From: Massilia terrae
GTDB lineage: Bacteria > Pseudomonadota > Gammaproteobacteria > Burkholderiales > Burkholderiaceae_D
Assembly: GCF_024753145.1 (NCBI RefSeq)
Contig: NZ_JANUGU010000011.1
Coordinates: forward strand, 62,001 to 126,000
Reading direction: 5' to 3'
Length of the DNA: 64,000 bases
Both the position numbers and the translations under genes were made by a program. Below are positions 34,821 to 43,527 of this stretch, piece by piece. Under the pieces are notes generated by a model that saw only the letters and a list, made by a program, of their open reading frames with translations, did not search any database and was not told the origin of the DNA. Positions within the stretch are counted from its first letter, which is position 1, and each line of letters starts with the position of its first letter.

Positions 34821-35522
34821 TCAGGCGGCTTTCAGTGTATGCATGTCGAGGTCGGCTTCGAGCTTGCGCCGGGCGGCGGCAGGCAGGGTGGCGGCGGCCA
34901 GTTCCATGGTCGCGGCGAACACCGGGGCCGGGGCGTGCGCGCGGATCTCGGCCAGCTTTTCCGCCCTTTCCTCGCGCGACATCGCGGACAGCATCCAGCG
35001 CATGATCAGCATCTTGTCCTGCGGCGGGATGGCGGCGACGATGGCCTGCTCCAGCGCGGCCAGTTCGGCGTCGCTGTAGGCCGACCACAGCACCGCGTTG
35101 TGCTCGGTCTCCTCGTGGTCCATGTGCAGCAGGTTGTCGCCGGCGAACAGGGCCAGGTGGCGGTACAGGGTGCGCAGGGCGGCCTGGCGCGCCGCGCCGC
35201 TGCCGGTCACGACGGCCTCGGCCAGCGCGTACAGGTCGACGATCGCGTGTTCGTGTTCGGCGTGGTCGGCGGCCACCTGCGCGGTCGAGGCCGGGCAGCG
35301 CGCTTCCATTGCCGGGTGGACGAAATGGTTTTCCTTGTCGAGGTGCATGCGGCACAGGTAGGCCAGGTCGCGCACCTGGGCCATGGCGGCGCCGACGTCG
35401 GCGTCGTCGTCGCGGTCCAGGCTGCCGACCCGGGTCACGGTGTCGAACATGAAGCTGCGCAGCGCCTTGTGGATGATGGCGTAGATGTTGTAGCGGTTTG
35501 CGGAAGAGGTTGCGGGTTGCAT
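34821..35522 (-). CDS. Hemerythrin HHE-domain protein
   Basis: This 233-residue soluble protein has a helical HHE cation-binding pattern. His near 18 lies in IYAIIHKALRS, then HLDKENHFVHPAME, HAEHEHAIVD and LHMDHEETEHNAVLW. Such proteins bind a di-iron centre and are used in O2, NO or iron handling. It lacks the N-terminal Cys-containing ScdA domain of RIC/YtfE, so an Fe-S repair role is not claimed. AAGGAG stands 8 bases before the ATG. It is monocistronic and not obviously linked to its neighbours. Confidence 0.82.
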   Translation of the reverse strand: MQPATSSANRYNIYAIIHKALRSFMFDTVTRVGSLDRDDDADVGAAMAQVRDLAYLCRMHLDKENHFVHPAMEARCPASTAQVAADHAEHEHAIVDLYALAEAVVTGSGAARQAALRTLYRHLALFAGDNLLHMDHEETEHNAVLWSAYSDAELAALEQAIVAAIPPQDKMLIMRWMLSAMSREERAEKLAEIRAHAPAPVFAATMELAAATLPAAARRKLEADLDMHTLKAA

Positions 35523-35636
35523 GTCAGGCTCCTTGAAAAGAGCCTCAAGGCTAAAGGAGCGGCGCGCGGCGCGTTCTTAAAAACTGGTTCAGCAAATCGT
35601 AAAAGAATCTTAATGCGCGCATGCATATGCGCCAGC

Positions 35637-36914
35637 TCAGAGCTGCGCGCCGATGGCCGAGGCGAGGAAGTCGCTGAGCTTTTCCAGCATGGGCCGGTCT
35701 TCCCAGCCGGTCAGCGTGACCGGGCGCGCGTGGCGCCAGTCGTCGTCGAAGATGGCGCTTTGCGCGCGCGCGAAATCGGGGTCGAGGATGTTGAGGTTGG
35801 CTTCGTCGTTGATCGAGAACGAGCGGTTGTCGAAGTTGGTGGAACCGACCGAGACGAGGCGCTGGTCGACGATCAGCGCTTTCACGTGGTACATGGTGGG
35901 CTGGTACTCGGCGATGCGGATGCCGGAGGCCAGCAGATTGCCCCAGCGCCGGCGCGAGGCGGCGCGCACGAGGTCGGCGTCGATCTTCTTGCCAGGCACG
36001 ATGATGCGGATGCGCACGCCGCGCCGGGCCGCCGCCACCAGGGCGTCGACGGCCAGCTCGTCCGGCACGAAGTAGGAGGCCGACAGGTCGATCGTGCGCG
36101 CGGCGGCGGTGATCGCCATCAGGTACATCAGGTGCATGCTTTCGCTGCCGCCGGTGGGCGAGCTGGCGAACACCTGGGCCGGCGCATCCCCCACTTTGTC
36201 GAGCGCGGGGAAGTAGTCGTCGCCGTCGAGCACGATGCCGGTGGCCTTGGTCCAGTTGTCCATGAACACGGCCTGCATCTGGCCGACGGCCGGGCCTTCG
36301 ATGCGGAAGTGGGTGTCGCGCCAGTGGTCCTCGTCCTGCGCGTGGCCGCGCCATTTGTCGGCGATGCCGACGCCGCCTGTGAAGCCGATCTTGCCGTCGA
36401 TCACCAACAGCTTGCGGTGGGTGCGGTTGTTCAGGCGCGCCAGCTTCCACCACACCGGCTTGTGGTAGCGCTGCACGCGCACGCCGGCCTGGCGCATGGC
36501 CTCGAGCTGCCTGGTGTCGAGCTTCATGCTGCCGATGTAGTCGAGCATCAGGTGGACCTTGACGCCGGCCCGCGCCCTTTCCGACAGGGCCTCGGTGAAT
36601 TCCTGGCCAATGGTGCCGGACCAGTAGATGTAGGTTTCGAAGCTGATGGTTTTCTGCGCGTGGCGGATGGCGTCCAGCATGGCGGGGAAGATCTGTTCGC
36701 CGTTGACCAGCACCTGGACCTTGTTGCCTTCCACGATGGGCGGCCCCAGCAGCACGCCGAGCGAGCGGCGGAACTGGGGATCGGCGGTGTCGTACTTGCG
36801 GACCAGCTGGGCCTCGATCTTCTTCTCGCTCGGCATGAAGTTGAGTGCGAGAAATCCGACGAACAGCGACAGGATGCTGCTCGTGATGCCAATGACCCAG
36901 CGCCGGGTGCGCAT
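35637..36914 (-). CDS. Cardiolipin synthase-like phospholipase D protein
   Basis: This 425-residue protein has one N-terminal membrane anchor (WVIGITSSILSLFVGFLAL) and two HKD motifs: HRKLLVIDGKIGFTGG, and HVKALIVDQRLVSVGSTNFDNRSF near residues 340-365. This double-HKD layout is that of ClsA/B/C-type enzymes, which condense two phosphatidylglycerols, or phosphatidylglycerol with phosphatidylethanolamine, into cardiolipin. It has a single N-terminal helix where ClsA has two, so ClsB or ClsC are the nearer comparisons. The exact subclass is not certain. It lies after the GlsB-like gene but is separated from it by a terminator. Confidence 0.88.
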   Translation of the reverse strand: MRTRRWVIGITSSILSLFVGFLALNFMPSEKKIEAQLVRKYDTADPQFRRSLGVLLGPPIVEGNKVQVLVNGEQIFPAMLDAIRHAQKTISFETYIYWSGTIGQEFTEALSERARAGVKVHLMLDYIGSMKLDTRQLEAMRQAGVRVQRYHKPVWWKLARLNNRTHRKLLVIDGKIGFTGGVGIADKWRGHAQDEDHWRDTHFRIEGPAVGQMQAVFMDNWTKATGIVLDGDDYFPALDKVGDAPAQVFASSPTGGSESMHLMYLMAITAAARTIDLSASYFVPDELAVDALVAAARRGVRIRIIVPGKKIDADLVRAASRRRWGNLLASGIRIAEYQPTMYHVKALIVDQRLVSVGSTNFDNRSFSINDEANLNILDPDFARAQSAIFDDDWRHARPVTLTGWEDRPMLEKLSDFLASAIGAQL

Positions 36915-36928
36915 GATGAGCTCGGGGC

Positions 36929-36959
36929 AAAAAAAACCAACGCGGGACAGCGTTGGTTA
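36929..36959 (-). terminator. Terminator of the GlsB-like gene
   Basis: Arms CCAACGC and GCGTTGG with a 6-base loop are followed by eight T on the minus strand, 17 bases past the stop codon. Confidence 0.85.
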
Positions 36960-36975
36960 TTGGAACGAAGCCCGC

Positions 36976-37245
36976 TTAGCGGATCCGGCCACGGCGCAGC
37001 AGATTCACGATGGCCAGCAGGATCACGGCGCCCAGGAACGACACCAGCAGCGAGGACACGGTGAAGTCATTGGAGTTGATCGTGCCGGTGCCGAACAGTG
37101 GCGACAGCAGCCAGCCGCCCAGGAAGGCGCCGACGATGCCGACCACGATGTTGAGGATCATGCCTTGCTCGGCGTCGGTTTTCATGACCATGCTGGCGAG
37201 CCAGCCCAGGACGCCACCGATGATAATCCAGATGATGAATAACAT
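36976..37245 (-). CDS. GlsB/YeaQ/YmgE-family membrane stress protein
   Basis: This 89-residue inner-membrane protein has three hydrophobic segments (FIIWIIIGGVLGWLASMVM, ILNIVVGIVGAFLGGWLL, SFLGAVILLAIVNLL) and a basic C-terminus. The GGVLGWLAS and VGIVGAFLGG glycine patterns are the transglycosylase-associated protein family signature. These proteins are usually induced by general or acid stress. ATG 37245 is secured by a very strong GAGGAGGAA ribosome site. Confidence 0.92.
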   Translation of the reverse strand: MLFIIWIIIGGVLGWLASMVMKTDAEQGMILNIVVGIVGAFLGGWLLSPLFGTGTINSNDFTVSSLLVSFLGAVILLAIVNLLRRGRIR

Positions 37246-37496
37246 ATTGATTCCTCCTCTGTTGATTGAACATACCCTAAGGCCCTGCATGCCGCGGCCA
37301 TGGGAACCAGTCTAGTCGCAGAGCTCGGCACGGGTCGGTGCGGCATCGAACGTTAGATGCCGAATCGGCGCTCGCGTTCGTTACGGACGGGCATTGCCGG
37401 AACAGGGTGCGTCATCGAACAGAACAGTGGCGGGCGCGGTCTTATCGTGACTGACGAACCGGCTGGCGAGCCGCACCTTTGAAAGGAAGAGTCGAC

Positions 37497-38621
37497 ATGA
37501 GCAATCACGACACACAGCAGAAACACCTGGTCACCGGGCTGTTCCCGGACCGTGCGAGCGCCGAGCGCGCCTACGGCATCATCACCACCCGCGGCTATGG
37601 CAGCGACGACCTCAACCTGATGATGTCGGACGCGACGCGCAAGACCCATTTCGCGGACCAGGAGACCGAGCTCGGCAACAAGGCGGCGGAGGGCGCGGCC
37701 GCCGGCGCCGGCATCGGCGGCACGCTGGGCGCGGTGCTGGCGGGCATCGCGGCGGTGGGCACGACCCTGGTCCTGCCGGGACTGGGCGTGGTGGTGGCCG
37801 GGCCGCTGGCAGCGGCGCTGGCCGGTGCGGGCGCGGGCGGTATCGCCGGCGGCATCATCGGCGCGCTGATCGGGGCCGGCATTCCGGAAGAACGCGTCAA
37901 GCATTACGAGGAAGGCATCCGCAAGGGCGGCATCGTGATGGGCGTGCACGCCCGTTCGGCGGAGGACGCGGCGCACATCCAGCAGGCCTGGACCGACACC
38001 GGCGGCAGCCATGTGATCGGCACCGCGCTGGGCGCCGGCGCGGGCGCGCTGGCGGGCGCGGGCATCGGCGCGGTGGCCGGCCCGGCGGGCGCGGCGGCGG
38101 GCGCGGTGGTCGGCGGCATCAGCGGCGGCCTGGCCGGCAAGGGGGCGGGCGAGGTGGTCAATCCGAAGCCGGAAGATCACCTGTCGCACCACCACCTGGC
38201 GCAGGGCGTCGGCGCCGGCAGCGGCGCGGCGGCGGGCGCGGCGCTGGGCGCGGTGGGCGGACCGGTCGGCATGGCGGCCGGGGCCGCGGTCGGTGCGGTG
38301 GCGGGCGGCGCGATCGGGAAGGCGGCCGGGCGCGCGGTCAATCCGGTGGCCGAAGACAACTACTGGCGCGGGGCTTACCTGACGGAACCATATTTCACGC
38401 CGGGCTATACCTATGACGATTACGGGCCGGCCTACGAGCTGGGTTACAACAGCGCGGCGCGCTATCCGAGCTATGACCTTGCCGAGCAGCACATGGCGGA
38501 TGAGTGGGAACACGTGCGCGGGCCGTCGCGGCTGAGCTGGGAGCAGGCGAAGGCGGCGAGCAGGGCGGCGTGGGATCGGGTGGAGACGGCGCCGGGGGAC
38601 AGGGATAGGGCGGCGCGCTGA
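37497..38621 (+). CDS. Glycine-zipper general stress protein with internal duplication
   Basis: This is a 374-residue protein. Residues about 8-50 resemble a general stress protein 17M-like head (LVTGLFPDRASAERAYGIITTRGY). Gly/Ala-rich membrane-like hairpins follow at about 62-130. Two similar blocks of about 52 residues (177-228 and 237-289) each begin GAG/GSG and end in VNPxxED. The C-terminus is aromatic and charged (TEPYFTPGYTYDDYGPAYE). Glycine zippers usually insert in or bind membranes. Function is unknown; stress response is inferred from the head and the neighbouring GlsB-like gene. AGGAAG precedes ATG 37497. Confidence 0.8.
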   Translation: MSNHDTQQKHLVTGLFPDRASAERAYGIITTRGYGSDDLNLMMSDATRKTHFADQETELGNKAAEGAAAGAGIGGTLGAVLAGIAAVGTTLVLPGLGVVVAGPLAAALAGAGAGGIAGGIIGALIGAGIPEERVKHYEEGIRKGGIVMGVHARSAEDAAHIQQAWTDTGGSHVIGTALGAGAGALAGAGIGAVAGPAGAAAGAVVGGISGGLAGKGAGEVVNPKPEDHLSHHHLAQGVGAGSGAAAGAALGAVGGPVGMAAGAAVGAVAGGAIGKAAGRAVNPVAEDNYWRGAYLTEPYFTPGYTYDDYGPAYELGYNSAARYPSYDLAEQHMADEWEHVRGPSRLSWEQAKAASRAAWDRVETAPGDRDRAAR

Positions 38622-38645
38622 AAACGGTTCTCTCTGTCCGTAAAA

Positions 38646-38675
38646 AATGGGGTTCCCGCGCACGCGGGAACCCCA
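38646..38675. repeat. REP-like single hairpin (copy d)
   Basis: A tight palindrome has arms GGGGTTCCCGCG and CGCGGGAACCCC. It lies between the convergent glycine-zipper and YceI genes and may terminate both. Confidence 0.65.
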
Positions 38676-38700
38676 TCTTGCGGGCAGGCGCGCGGCCGAA

Positions 38701-39267
38701 TTACTGCTTGACCGCTTCGACCTGGATCTGCAGCTTCACCAGCGGCGAGAACTTCGGCGTGCCGTAAGCAACGCCGAAATCGCTGCGCTTGAATTCGCCG
38801 ATCGCGTCGGCGCCGCACACTTCGCGCTTGAGCATCGGGTTGACGATGCACTTGAAGCTGTTGATGGTCAGCTTGACCGGGTGGGTCTGGCCGTGCAGGG
38901 TCAGCTGGCCGTCGACGGCCGCCGGCTGGTCGCCGTTGAACACGATCGCGCCCTTGTAGTTGGCGGTCGGGAACTGGGTCACGTCCAGCATGTCGGCGCC
39001 CTTGACGTGCTCGTCCAGTGCCGGCAGGCCGAACTGGATGCTGGCCGGGTCGATCGCGATGTCCACCGAGCCCGACTTGGCCGAGCGGTCCAGCACGACG
39101 TTGCCGCTGGTCTTGGTGAACTTGCCGCGCCAGACCGAGATGCCCATGTGGTCGGCTTCGAAGCTCGGGTAGGTGTGCTTCGGCTCGATCGTGTAGGTGT
39201 CGGCGGCCATGGCGGCGCTGACGACAGCGTAGGCGGCCAGAGCGATCAGGGGTTTGTTGACTTTCAT
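38701..39267 (-). CDS. YceI-family periplasmic protein (first copy)
   Basis: This 188-residue protein has a signal peptide (about 1-21, ...SAAMA-AD) and a lipocalin-like YceI barrel: YTIEPKHTYPSFEADHMGISVWRGKF, GSVDIAIDPASIQ, FPTANYKGAI and LTLHGQTHPVKLTINSF. YceI proteins bind polyisoprenoid or amphiphilic ligands. It lies 25 bases downstream of the second yceI copy in the same direction and probably shares the cytochrome b561 transcript. Two Cys in the SFKCIVNPMLKREVCGAD segment could form a disulfide. Confidence 0.93.
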   Translation of the reverse strand: MKVNKPLIALAAYAVVSAAMAADTYTIEPKHTYPSFEADHMGISVWRGKFTKTSGNVVLDRSAKSGSVDIAIDPASIQFGLPALDEHVKGADMLDVTQFPTANYKGAIVFNGDQPAAVDGQLTLHGQTHPVKLTINSFKCIVNPMLKREVCGADAIGEFKRSDFGVAYGTPKFSPLVKLQIQVEAVKQ

Positions 39268-39292
39268 ATTGGACTGCCCTCTTCGGTTGAGA

Positions 39293-39844
39293 TTATTTCG
39301 CCGCGCTGACGCGGAACTTGATTACCACTTCATCGGCAACGATGCCGGTGTCCTTCCACTCGCCTTCGCCGACATTGAAGGCGCTGCGCCGGATCGGCAG
39401 CTGGCCTTCGAACACCGGCTTGCCGCCCTCGGCCTTGCTGGTGACCGGGAAGCTGACGTCGGCGGTCTTGCCCTTGATGGTCAGCTTGCCGCTGACGGCC
39501 AGCTTGCCGGCGCCGGCCGGCTTGATGCTGGTCGAGACGAACGTCGCTTTCGGGAACTGGGCCGCATTGAACCATTCTTTCTTGGCCACTTCGCCGTTGT
39601 ATTCCGGATCGCCGAGGTCGAGGCTCCTGGTGTCGACCTCGACCTGGGCCTTGGCCGCCTCCGGGTGCGCCGCGTCGTAGTCGAGGCTGGCGCTGAAGGT
39701 CTTGAAGCGGGCTTCGACCGGCACGTTCATCTGCTTGAACACGGCGGTGACATTGCTGTGCGCGACGTCGGCCTTGTACGGCGCGGCGGCGGCCAGCGTG
39801 GCCGCGCACAGCGGCGCGAGCAAGAGCAGGCGGAACGGTTTCAT
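39293..39844 (-). CDS. YceI-family periplasmic protein (second copy)
   Basis: This 183-residue protein has a signal peptide (about 1-20, ...ATLAAA-AP) and the YceI fold (YKADVAHSNVTAVFKQMNVPVEARF, DLGDPEYNGEVAKKEWFNAAQFPKATF, TIKGKTADVSFPV). It is clearly different in sequence from the first copy. Its ATG overlaps the stop of the cytochrome b561 gene (ATGA). Pairing of yceI with a b561 gene matches the E. coli yceJ-yceI arrangement. Confidence 0.93.
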   Translation of the reverse strand: MKPFRLLLLAPLCAATLAAAAPYKADVAHSNVTAVFKQMNVPVEARFKTFSASLDYDAAHPEAAKAQVEVDTRSLDLGDPEYNGEVAKKEWFNAAQFPKATFVSTSIKPAGAGKLAVSGKLTIKGKTADVSFPVTSKAEGGKPVFEGQLPIRRSAFNVGEGEWKDTGIVADEVVIKFRVSAAK

Positions 39845-40389
39845 GCTTTCTCCTTGGTGGATCCGAATGGCGACATGCGGGCCAGCAGGCCGTCGCGGTC
39901 GATGAACTGGTGCTTCAGGGCGGCGGCCACGTGCAGCAGCACCAGGGCCGCCAGCGACATGTCGAGCCAGTAATGTACCTCGCGCAGCACCGGTTTGAGC
40001 ACCGGATCCGGGCCGAAGAACACCGGCAGCGGAAGCACGCCGAAATAGACCACCGGCACGCCGGCGGCGAGGGTGAAGGCATAGCCGGACACCGGCACCG
40101 CCACGATCAGCACGTAGAGCAGGATGTGCATCCAGTGCGCGGCCTGCTGCTGCCAGCCCGGCGTGCCGGCGGGCAGGGGCGGCGGGCGCTTGGCCAGGCG
40201 CCACAGCAGGCGCAGCGCGGCCAGGCCGAGCACGGTGACGCCGAGCCATTTGTGCCACGAGAAATAGCGCAGCTTGGTGGGCGACAGGCCCGGGATGTCG
40301 GTCATCACCAGGCCGAGGATGAAAGTGCCGATGATGAACAGGGCGATGAGCCAGTGCAGGACGATGGCGGGAAGCGAATAGCGTGGCAT
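39841..40389 (-). CDS. Cytochrome b561 family protein
   Basis: This 182-residue inner-membrane dihaem cytochrome has four helices and expected haem His in IVLHWLIAL, SWHKWLGV, AAHWMHILLY and VHYWLD/LLHVAAALKH. It probably passes electrons from quinol; the E. coli homologues include YceJ and the superoxide oxidase CybB. It is first in b561-yceI-yceI. The ATG is the natural start at the first helix. Confidence 0.93.
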   Translation of the reverse strand: MPRYSLPAIVLHWLIALFIIGTFILGLVMTDIPGLSPTKLRYFSWHKWLGVTVLGLAALRLLWRLAKRPPPLPAGTPGWQQQAAHWMHILLYVLIVAVPVSGYAFTLAAGVPVVYFGVLPLPVFFGPDPVLKPVLREVHYWLDMSLAALVLLHVAAALKHQFIDRDGLLARMSPFGSTKEKA

Positions 40390-40559
40390 GCGTAAAAATT
40401 AGTACGTGTTAGGACTAAATATAGCAGCAAACCAAATCGCTTGCTGGCGGGCTTACAAAAATCTTCGCGCTTGGGAATTTGGTTAAAAAACGTCCCGACG
40501 ACTGTAAAATTCTGATTTAGCGGTTTGTCAATGATGGCAAAAAGCACTACACACCCCGG

Positions 40560-41169
40560 ATGCAGATGAGCATTATGCACGACGTCCGCCTGCCGCAGCG
40601 GCCCTTGCTGGCCGCGATGCTGGCGCTCGGGCTCGCGCAATCGGCCGCGGCCGGCCCGGCGCCCGCCAACAACGGCGGCGCCGCCGCGCTGCGGCTGGGC
40701 GACAGCAGCGCCACGGTCAGCTGGCGCCTACGCCAAGCCCCTGGACTGCGCCCACGACCAGCTGGCCTCGGGCGGCCGGGTGGACGACAACTGGCGCCAG
40801 CAGCAGGCCGGCTTCCGGGCCGGCAGGGAACGCGACCTCGACAGCGCCAGCATCACCGGCAATCTCTACCGCGGCCACGCGGAGCAGGCGGCGCCGGGCG
40901 TGGTCAACATCGCCGGCTCGAAGCAGGAGCTGGGCGCGGTGCGCACCGGGGGCGCCAATCTGACCGGGCGCTGGCTGCACACGCTGGCCGATGGCGGCAG
41001 CCTCAGCCTGCAGGCCTATGCCGACTTCAGCCGGCGCCAGGTGCCGCCGACCTTCACCGAATCGCTCGACATCATGGACCTGCAGTTCCAGCACTCGCTG
41101 CCGCAGCGGGGGCGGCACGGCGTGGTGTGGGGCGTCGCGCCTGTCGGCCGGGTTCACGGCGCTGCGTGA
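40560..41169 (+). pseudogene. Decayed TonB-dependent receptor
   Basis: The start encodes a signal-peptide-like segment (RPLLAAMLALGLAQSAAAG). The reading frame then shifts near 40727 to a second frame, which encodes barrel sequence typical of TonB receptors (YAKPLDCAHDQLASGG, DDNWRQQQAGF, then NLTGRWLHTLADGGSLSLQAYADFSRRQVPPTF). The plug domain is absent and the barrel stops after VVWGVAPVGR, so less than a quarter of a receptor remains. It carries an internal deletion, a frameshift and a 3' truncation. A terminator lies 64 bases downstream. Confidence 0.75.
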
Positions 41170-41232
41170 GCGGCTGCATGAGATGGCCGGCAGCAACGAC
41201 CTCGGCGGGCCGCGCCTGGCGGGGGAGGCCGT

Positions 41233-41262
41233 AAAAAAACCGGGACGGGTCCCGGTTTTTTT
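41233..41262. terminator. Bidirectional terminator between the receptor remnant and purB
   Basis: Arms AAAAAAACCGGGAC and GTCCCGGTTTTTTT give T-runs on both strands. It serves purB on the minus strand and formerly the receptor on the plus strand. Confidence 0.85.
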
Positions 41263-41278
41263 ACCTTGGATTTGCCAA

Positions 41279-41307
41279 GGTCATTCCCGCGTTCGCGGGA
41301 ACGACGG
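41279..41307. repeat. REP-like single hairpin (copy e)
   Basis: A hairpin of GTCATTCCCGCG and CGCGGGAACGAC lies between the terminator and the purB stop codon. Confidence 0.65.
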
Positions 41308-41317
41308 CAAGCTATCG

Positions 41318-42694
41318 TCAGATTGCTGCGGCCAGCTGCGCGGCCAGGCCGGTGTAGTTGGCCGGCGTCATTTGCAGCAGCAGGTCCTTGGCGTCCTGCG
41401 GGATCGCCAGGGTGCCGATGAACTCGCGCAGGGCTTCGCGGGTGATGCCCTTGCCGCGCGTGAGTTCCTTCAACTGCTCGTAAGGGTTGGCGATGCCGTA
41501 GCGGCGCATCACGGTCTGCACCGGCTCGGCCAGCACTTCCCAGTTCGCGTCCAGGTCCTGCTCGAGGCGCGCCGGGTTCACTTCCAGCTTGTTCAGGCCG
41601 CGCAGGCAGCTGTCCCAGGCCAGCAGCGCGTAGCCGAAGCCGACGCCGATATTGCGCAGCACGGTGGAATCGGTCAGGTCGCGCTGCATGCGCGAGACCG
41701 GCAGCTTGTCGGCCATGTGGCGCAGGGTGGCGTTGGCCAGGCCGAGGTTGCCTTCCGAGTTCTCGAAGTCGATCGGGTTGACCTTGTGCGGCATGGTCGA
41801 CGAGCCGATTTCGCCGGCCTTCAGTTTCTGCTTGAAGTAGCCGAGCGAGACGTAGGTCCAGATGTCGCGGTTCAGGTCGAGCAGGATGGTGTTGGCGCGC
41901 GCGACGGCGTCGAACAGCTCGGCCATGTAGTCGTGCGGCTCGATCTGGATGGTGTAGGGGTTGAAGACCAGGCCGAGGCGCTGCTCGATCACGTTCTTGC
42001 TGAAAGCCGGCCAGTCGAAGCCCGGGTAGGCCGACAGGTGGGCGTTGTAGTTGCCGACCGCGCCGTTCATCTTGCCGAGGATCTCGACGCCGGCGATGCG
42101 CTGGGCGGCGCGCTGCAGGCGCGCGACCACGTTGGCGAATTCCTTGCCCAGGGTGGTCGGGCTGGCGGTCTGGCCGTGGGTGCGCGACAGCATCGGCAGC
42201 GCGGCGTTGGTGTGGGCGATCTCGGTCAGCTTCGCGATGATCGCTTGCAGGGCAGGCAGCAGCACGTTGTCGCGCGCATTCTTCAGCATCATGCCGTGCG
42301 AGGTGTTGTTGATGTCCTCGGAGGTGCAGGCGAAGTGGATGAACTCGGAAGCGGCGACCAGTTCCGGCACGTCCTTGACCTTTTCCTTGAGCCAGTACTC
42401 GACCGCCTTGACGTCGTGGTTGGTGACCGCTTCGATTTCCTTGATGCGGGCAGCGTCGGCGTCGCTGAAGCCGGCGGCCAGCTGGTCGAGGAAGGCGGAC
42501 GCTTGCGGCGAGAACGGCTTGATCTCGGCGAAGCCGGCTTGCGACAGGGCCTGCAGCCAGGCGATCTCGACCTTCACGCGGTGGTGCATGAAGCCGGCTT
42601 CCGACAGGATCGGGCGCAGCTTGTCGGTCTTGGCGGCGTAGCGGCCATCCAGCGGCGACAGGGCCGACAGGGTGGAAAGGGTATTGGCGGTCAT
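41318..42694 (-). CDS. purB: Adenylosuccinate lyase
   Basis: This 458-residue cytoplasmic enzyme of the fumarase/aspartase superfamily cleaves SAICAR and adenylosuccinate to release fumarate in purine synthesis. The signature SSTMPHKVNPIDFEN is present, with LSRTHGQTASPTTLGKE carrying the catalytic His and TSEDINNTSHG upstream. Length and the N-terminus LSALSPLDGRYAAKTDKL match the E. coli-type PurB. The start is placed at MTANTLSTLSALSP. It is divergent from the glutathione transferase gene. Confidence 0.97.
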   Translation of the reverse strand: MTANTLSTLSALSPLDGRYAAKTDKLRPILSEAGFMHHRVKVEIAWLQALSQAGFAEIKPFSPQASAFLDQLAAGFSDADAARIKEIEAVTNHDVKAVEYWLKEKVKDVPELVAASEFIHFACTSEDINNTSHGMMLKNARDNVLLPALQAIIAKLTEIAHTNAALPMLSRTHGQTASPTTLGKEFANVVARLQRAAQRIAGVEILGKMNGAVGNYNAHLSAYPGFDWPAFSKNVIEQRLGLVFNPYTIQIEPHDYMAELFDAVARANTILLDLNRDIWTYVSLGYFKQKLKAGEIGSSTMPHKVNPIDFENSEGNLGLANATLRHMADKLPVSRMQRDLTDSTVLRNIGVGFGYALLAWDSCLRGLNKLEVNPARLEQDLDANWEVLAEPVQTVMRRYGIANPYEQLKELTRGKGITREALREFIGTLAIPQDAKDLLLQMTPANYTGLAAQLAAAI

Positions 42695-42839
42695 GGCGGG
42701 CGGTCCGTGCAAAAACGTCGATTTTACCATCGGCGGCGGCGGCGGGCTTGGCCGGGCCCGCACCGCTGGGCTGCCGGGACGCCTTGGCGGCGCGGGGCGC
42801 GATGTTATACTGTCATCCAATCTTTTCACCCGGCCTTCT

Positions 42840-43454
42840 ATGAAAATCATCGGTTCCGTCACCAGCCCTTATGTGCGCAAGGTTCGCGTCGTCATGGCGG
42901 AAAAAAAGCTCGATTATTCGTTCGAGCTGGACAATGTCTGGGGCGCCGATACCAGGGTCCAGGAGACCAATCCGCTTGGCAAGGTGCCGTGCCTGATGAT
43001 GGAGGACGGCAGCGCCATGTACGACTCGCGCGTGATCGCCGAATACCTCGACACGCTGACGCCGGTGTGCAAGCTGCTGCCGCCGAACGGGCGCGAGCGC
43101 GCCGACGTCAAGGTATGGGAGGCGCTGGCCGACGGCGTGCTGGATGCGGCGGTGCTGGTGCGGCTGGAGCGGACCCTGCGCCCGCGCGAGCAGCAGAGCG
43201 AGAAGTGGATCGAGCGCCAGATGGGCAAGGTGCATGCCGGCCTGCACGTGATGGCCAAGGACCTGGGCGAGGCGCCGTTCTGCATGGGGAACCATTACAC
43301 GCTGGCGGATGTCGCGGTGGGGTGCTGCCTGGGGTGGCTGCTGTTCCGGTTTCCGGAGATCGAGTGGCGCGGGGAGTATCCGAACCTGGCGCGCTTGTTT
43401 GACAAGCTGTCGGAGCGGCAGTCGTTCAAGGATACGGTGCCGTTCGAGCCCTAG
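42840..43454 (+). CDS. Glutathione S-transferase family protein (YibF-like)
   Basis: This 204-residue cytosolic protein has an N-terminal thioredoxin-like domain (KIIGSVTSPYVRKVRVVMAEK, NPLGKVPCL with the cis-Pro, DSRVIAEYLD) and a helical C-terminal domain (about 85-204, including YTLADVAVGCCLGWLLFR). The Ser in TSPYVRK is the likely glutathione-activating residue. The substrate is unknown. No classical ribosome site is obvious, but MKIIGSVTSPY is the usual family start. Confidence 0.92.
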   Translation: MKIIGSVTSPYVRKVRVVMAEKKLDYSFELDNVWGADTRVQETNPLGKVPCLMMEDGSAMYDSRVIAEYLDTLTPVCKLLPPNGRERADVKVWEALADGVLDAAVLVRLERTLRPREQQSEKWIERQMGKVHAGLHVMAKDLGEAPFCMGNHYTLADVAVGCCLGWLLFRFPEIEWRGEYPNLARLFDKLSERQSFKDTVPFEP

Positions 43455-43468
43455 GCTGCGCGCGCGAA

Positions 43469-43499
43469 ATGGGGTTCCCGCTTGCGCGGGAACGACGGT
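43469..43499. repeat. REP-like single hairpin (copy f)
   Basis: A hairpin of GGGGTTCCCGC and GCGGGAACGACGG lies between the convergent GST and bfr genes, with no other terminator seen there. Confidence 0.65.
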
Positions 43500-43527
43500 C
43501 GGTATATTGGACGCGTTGGCGTCCTTT

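Noticed and set aside
34821..35522. RIC/YtfE Fe-S repair protein
   Set aside because: The hemerythrin-like His/Glu pattern is present, but the N-terminal Cys-containing ScdA domain is missing. Only a generic hemerythrin call is made.
40717..41196. Minus-strand gene opposite the TonB remnant
   Set aside because: Antisense frame with no recognisable motif. The plus strand shows clear receptor barrel sequence.
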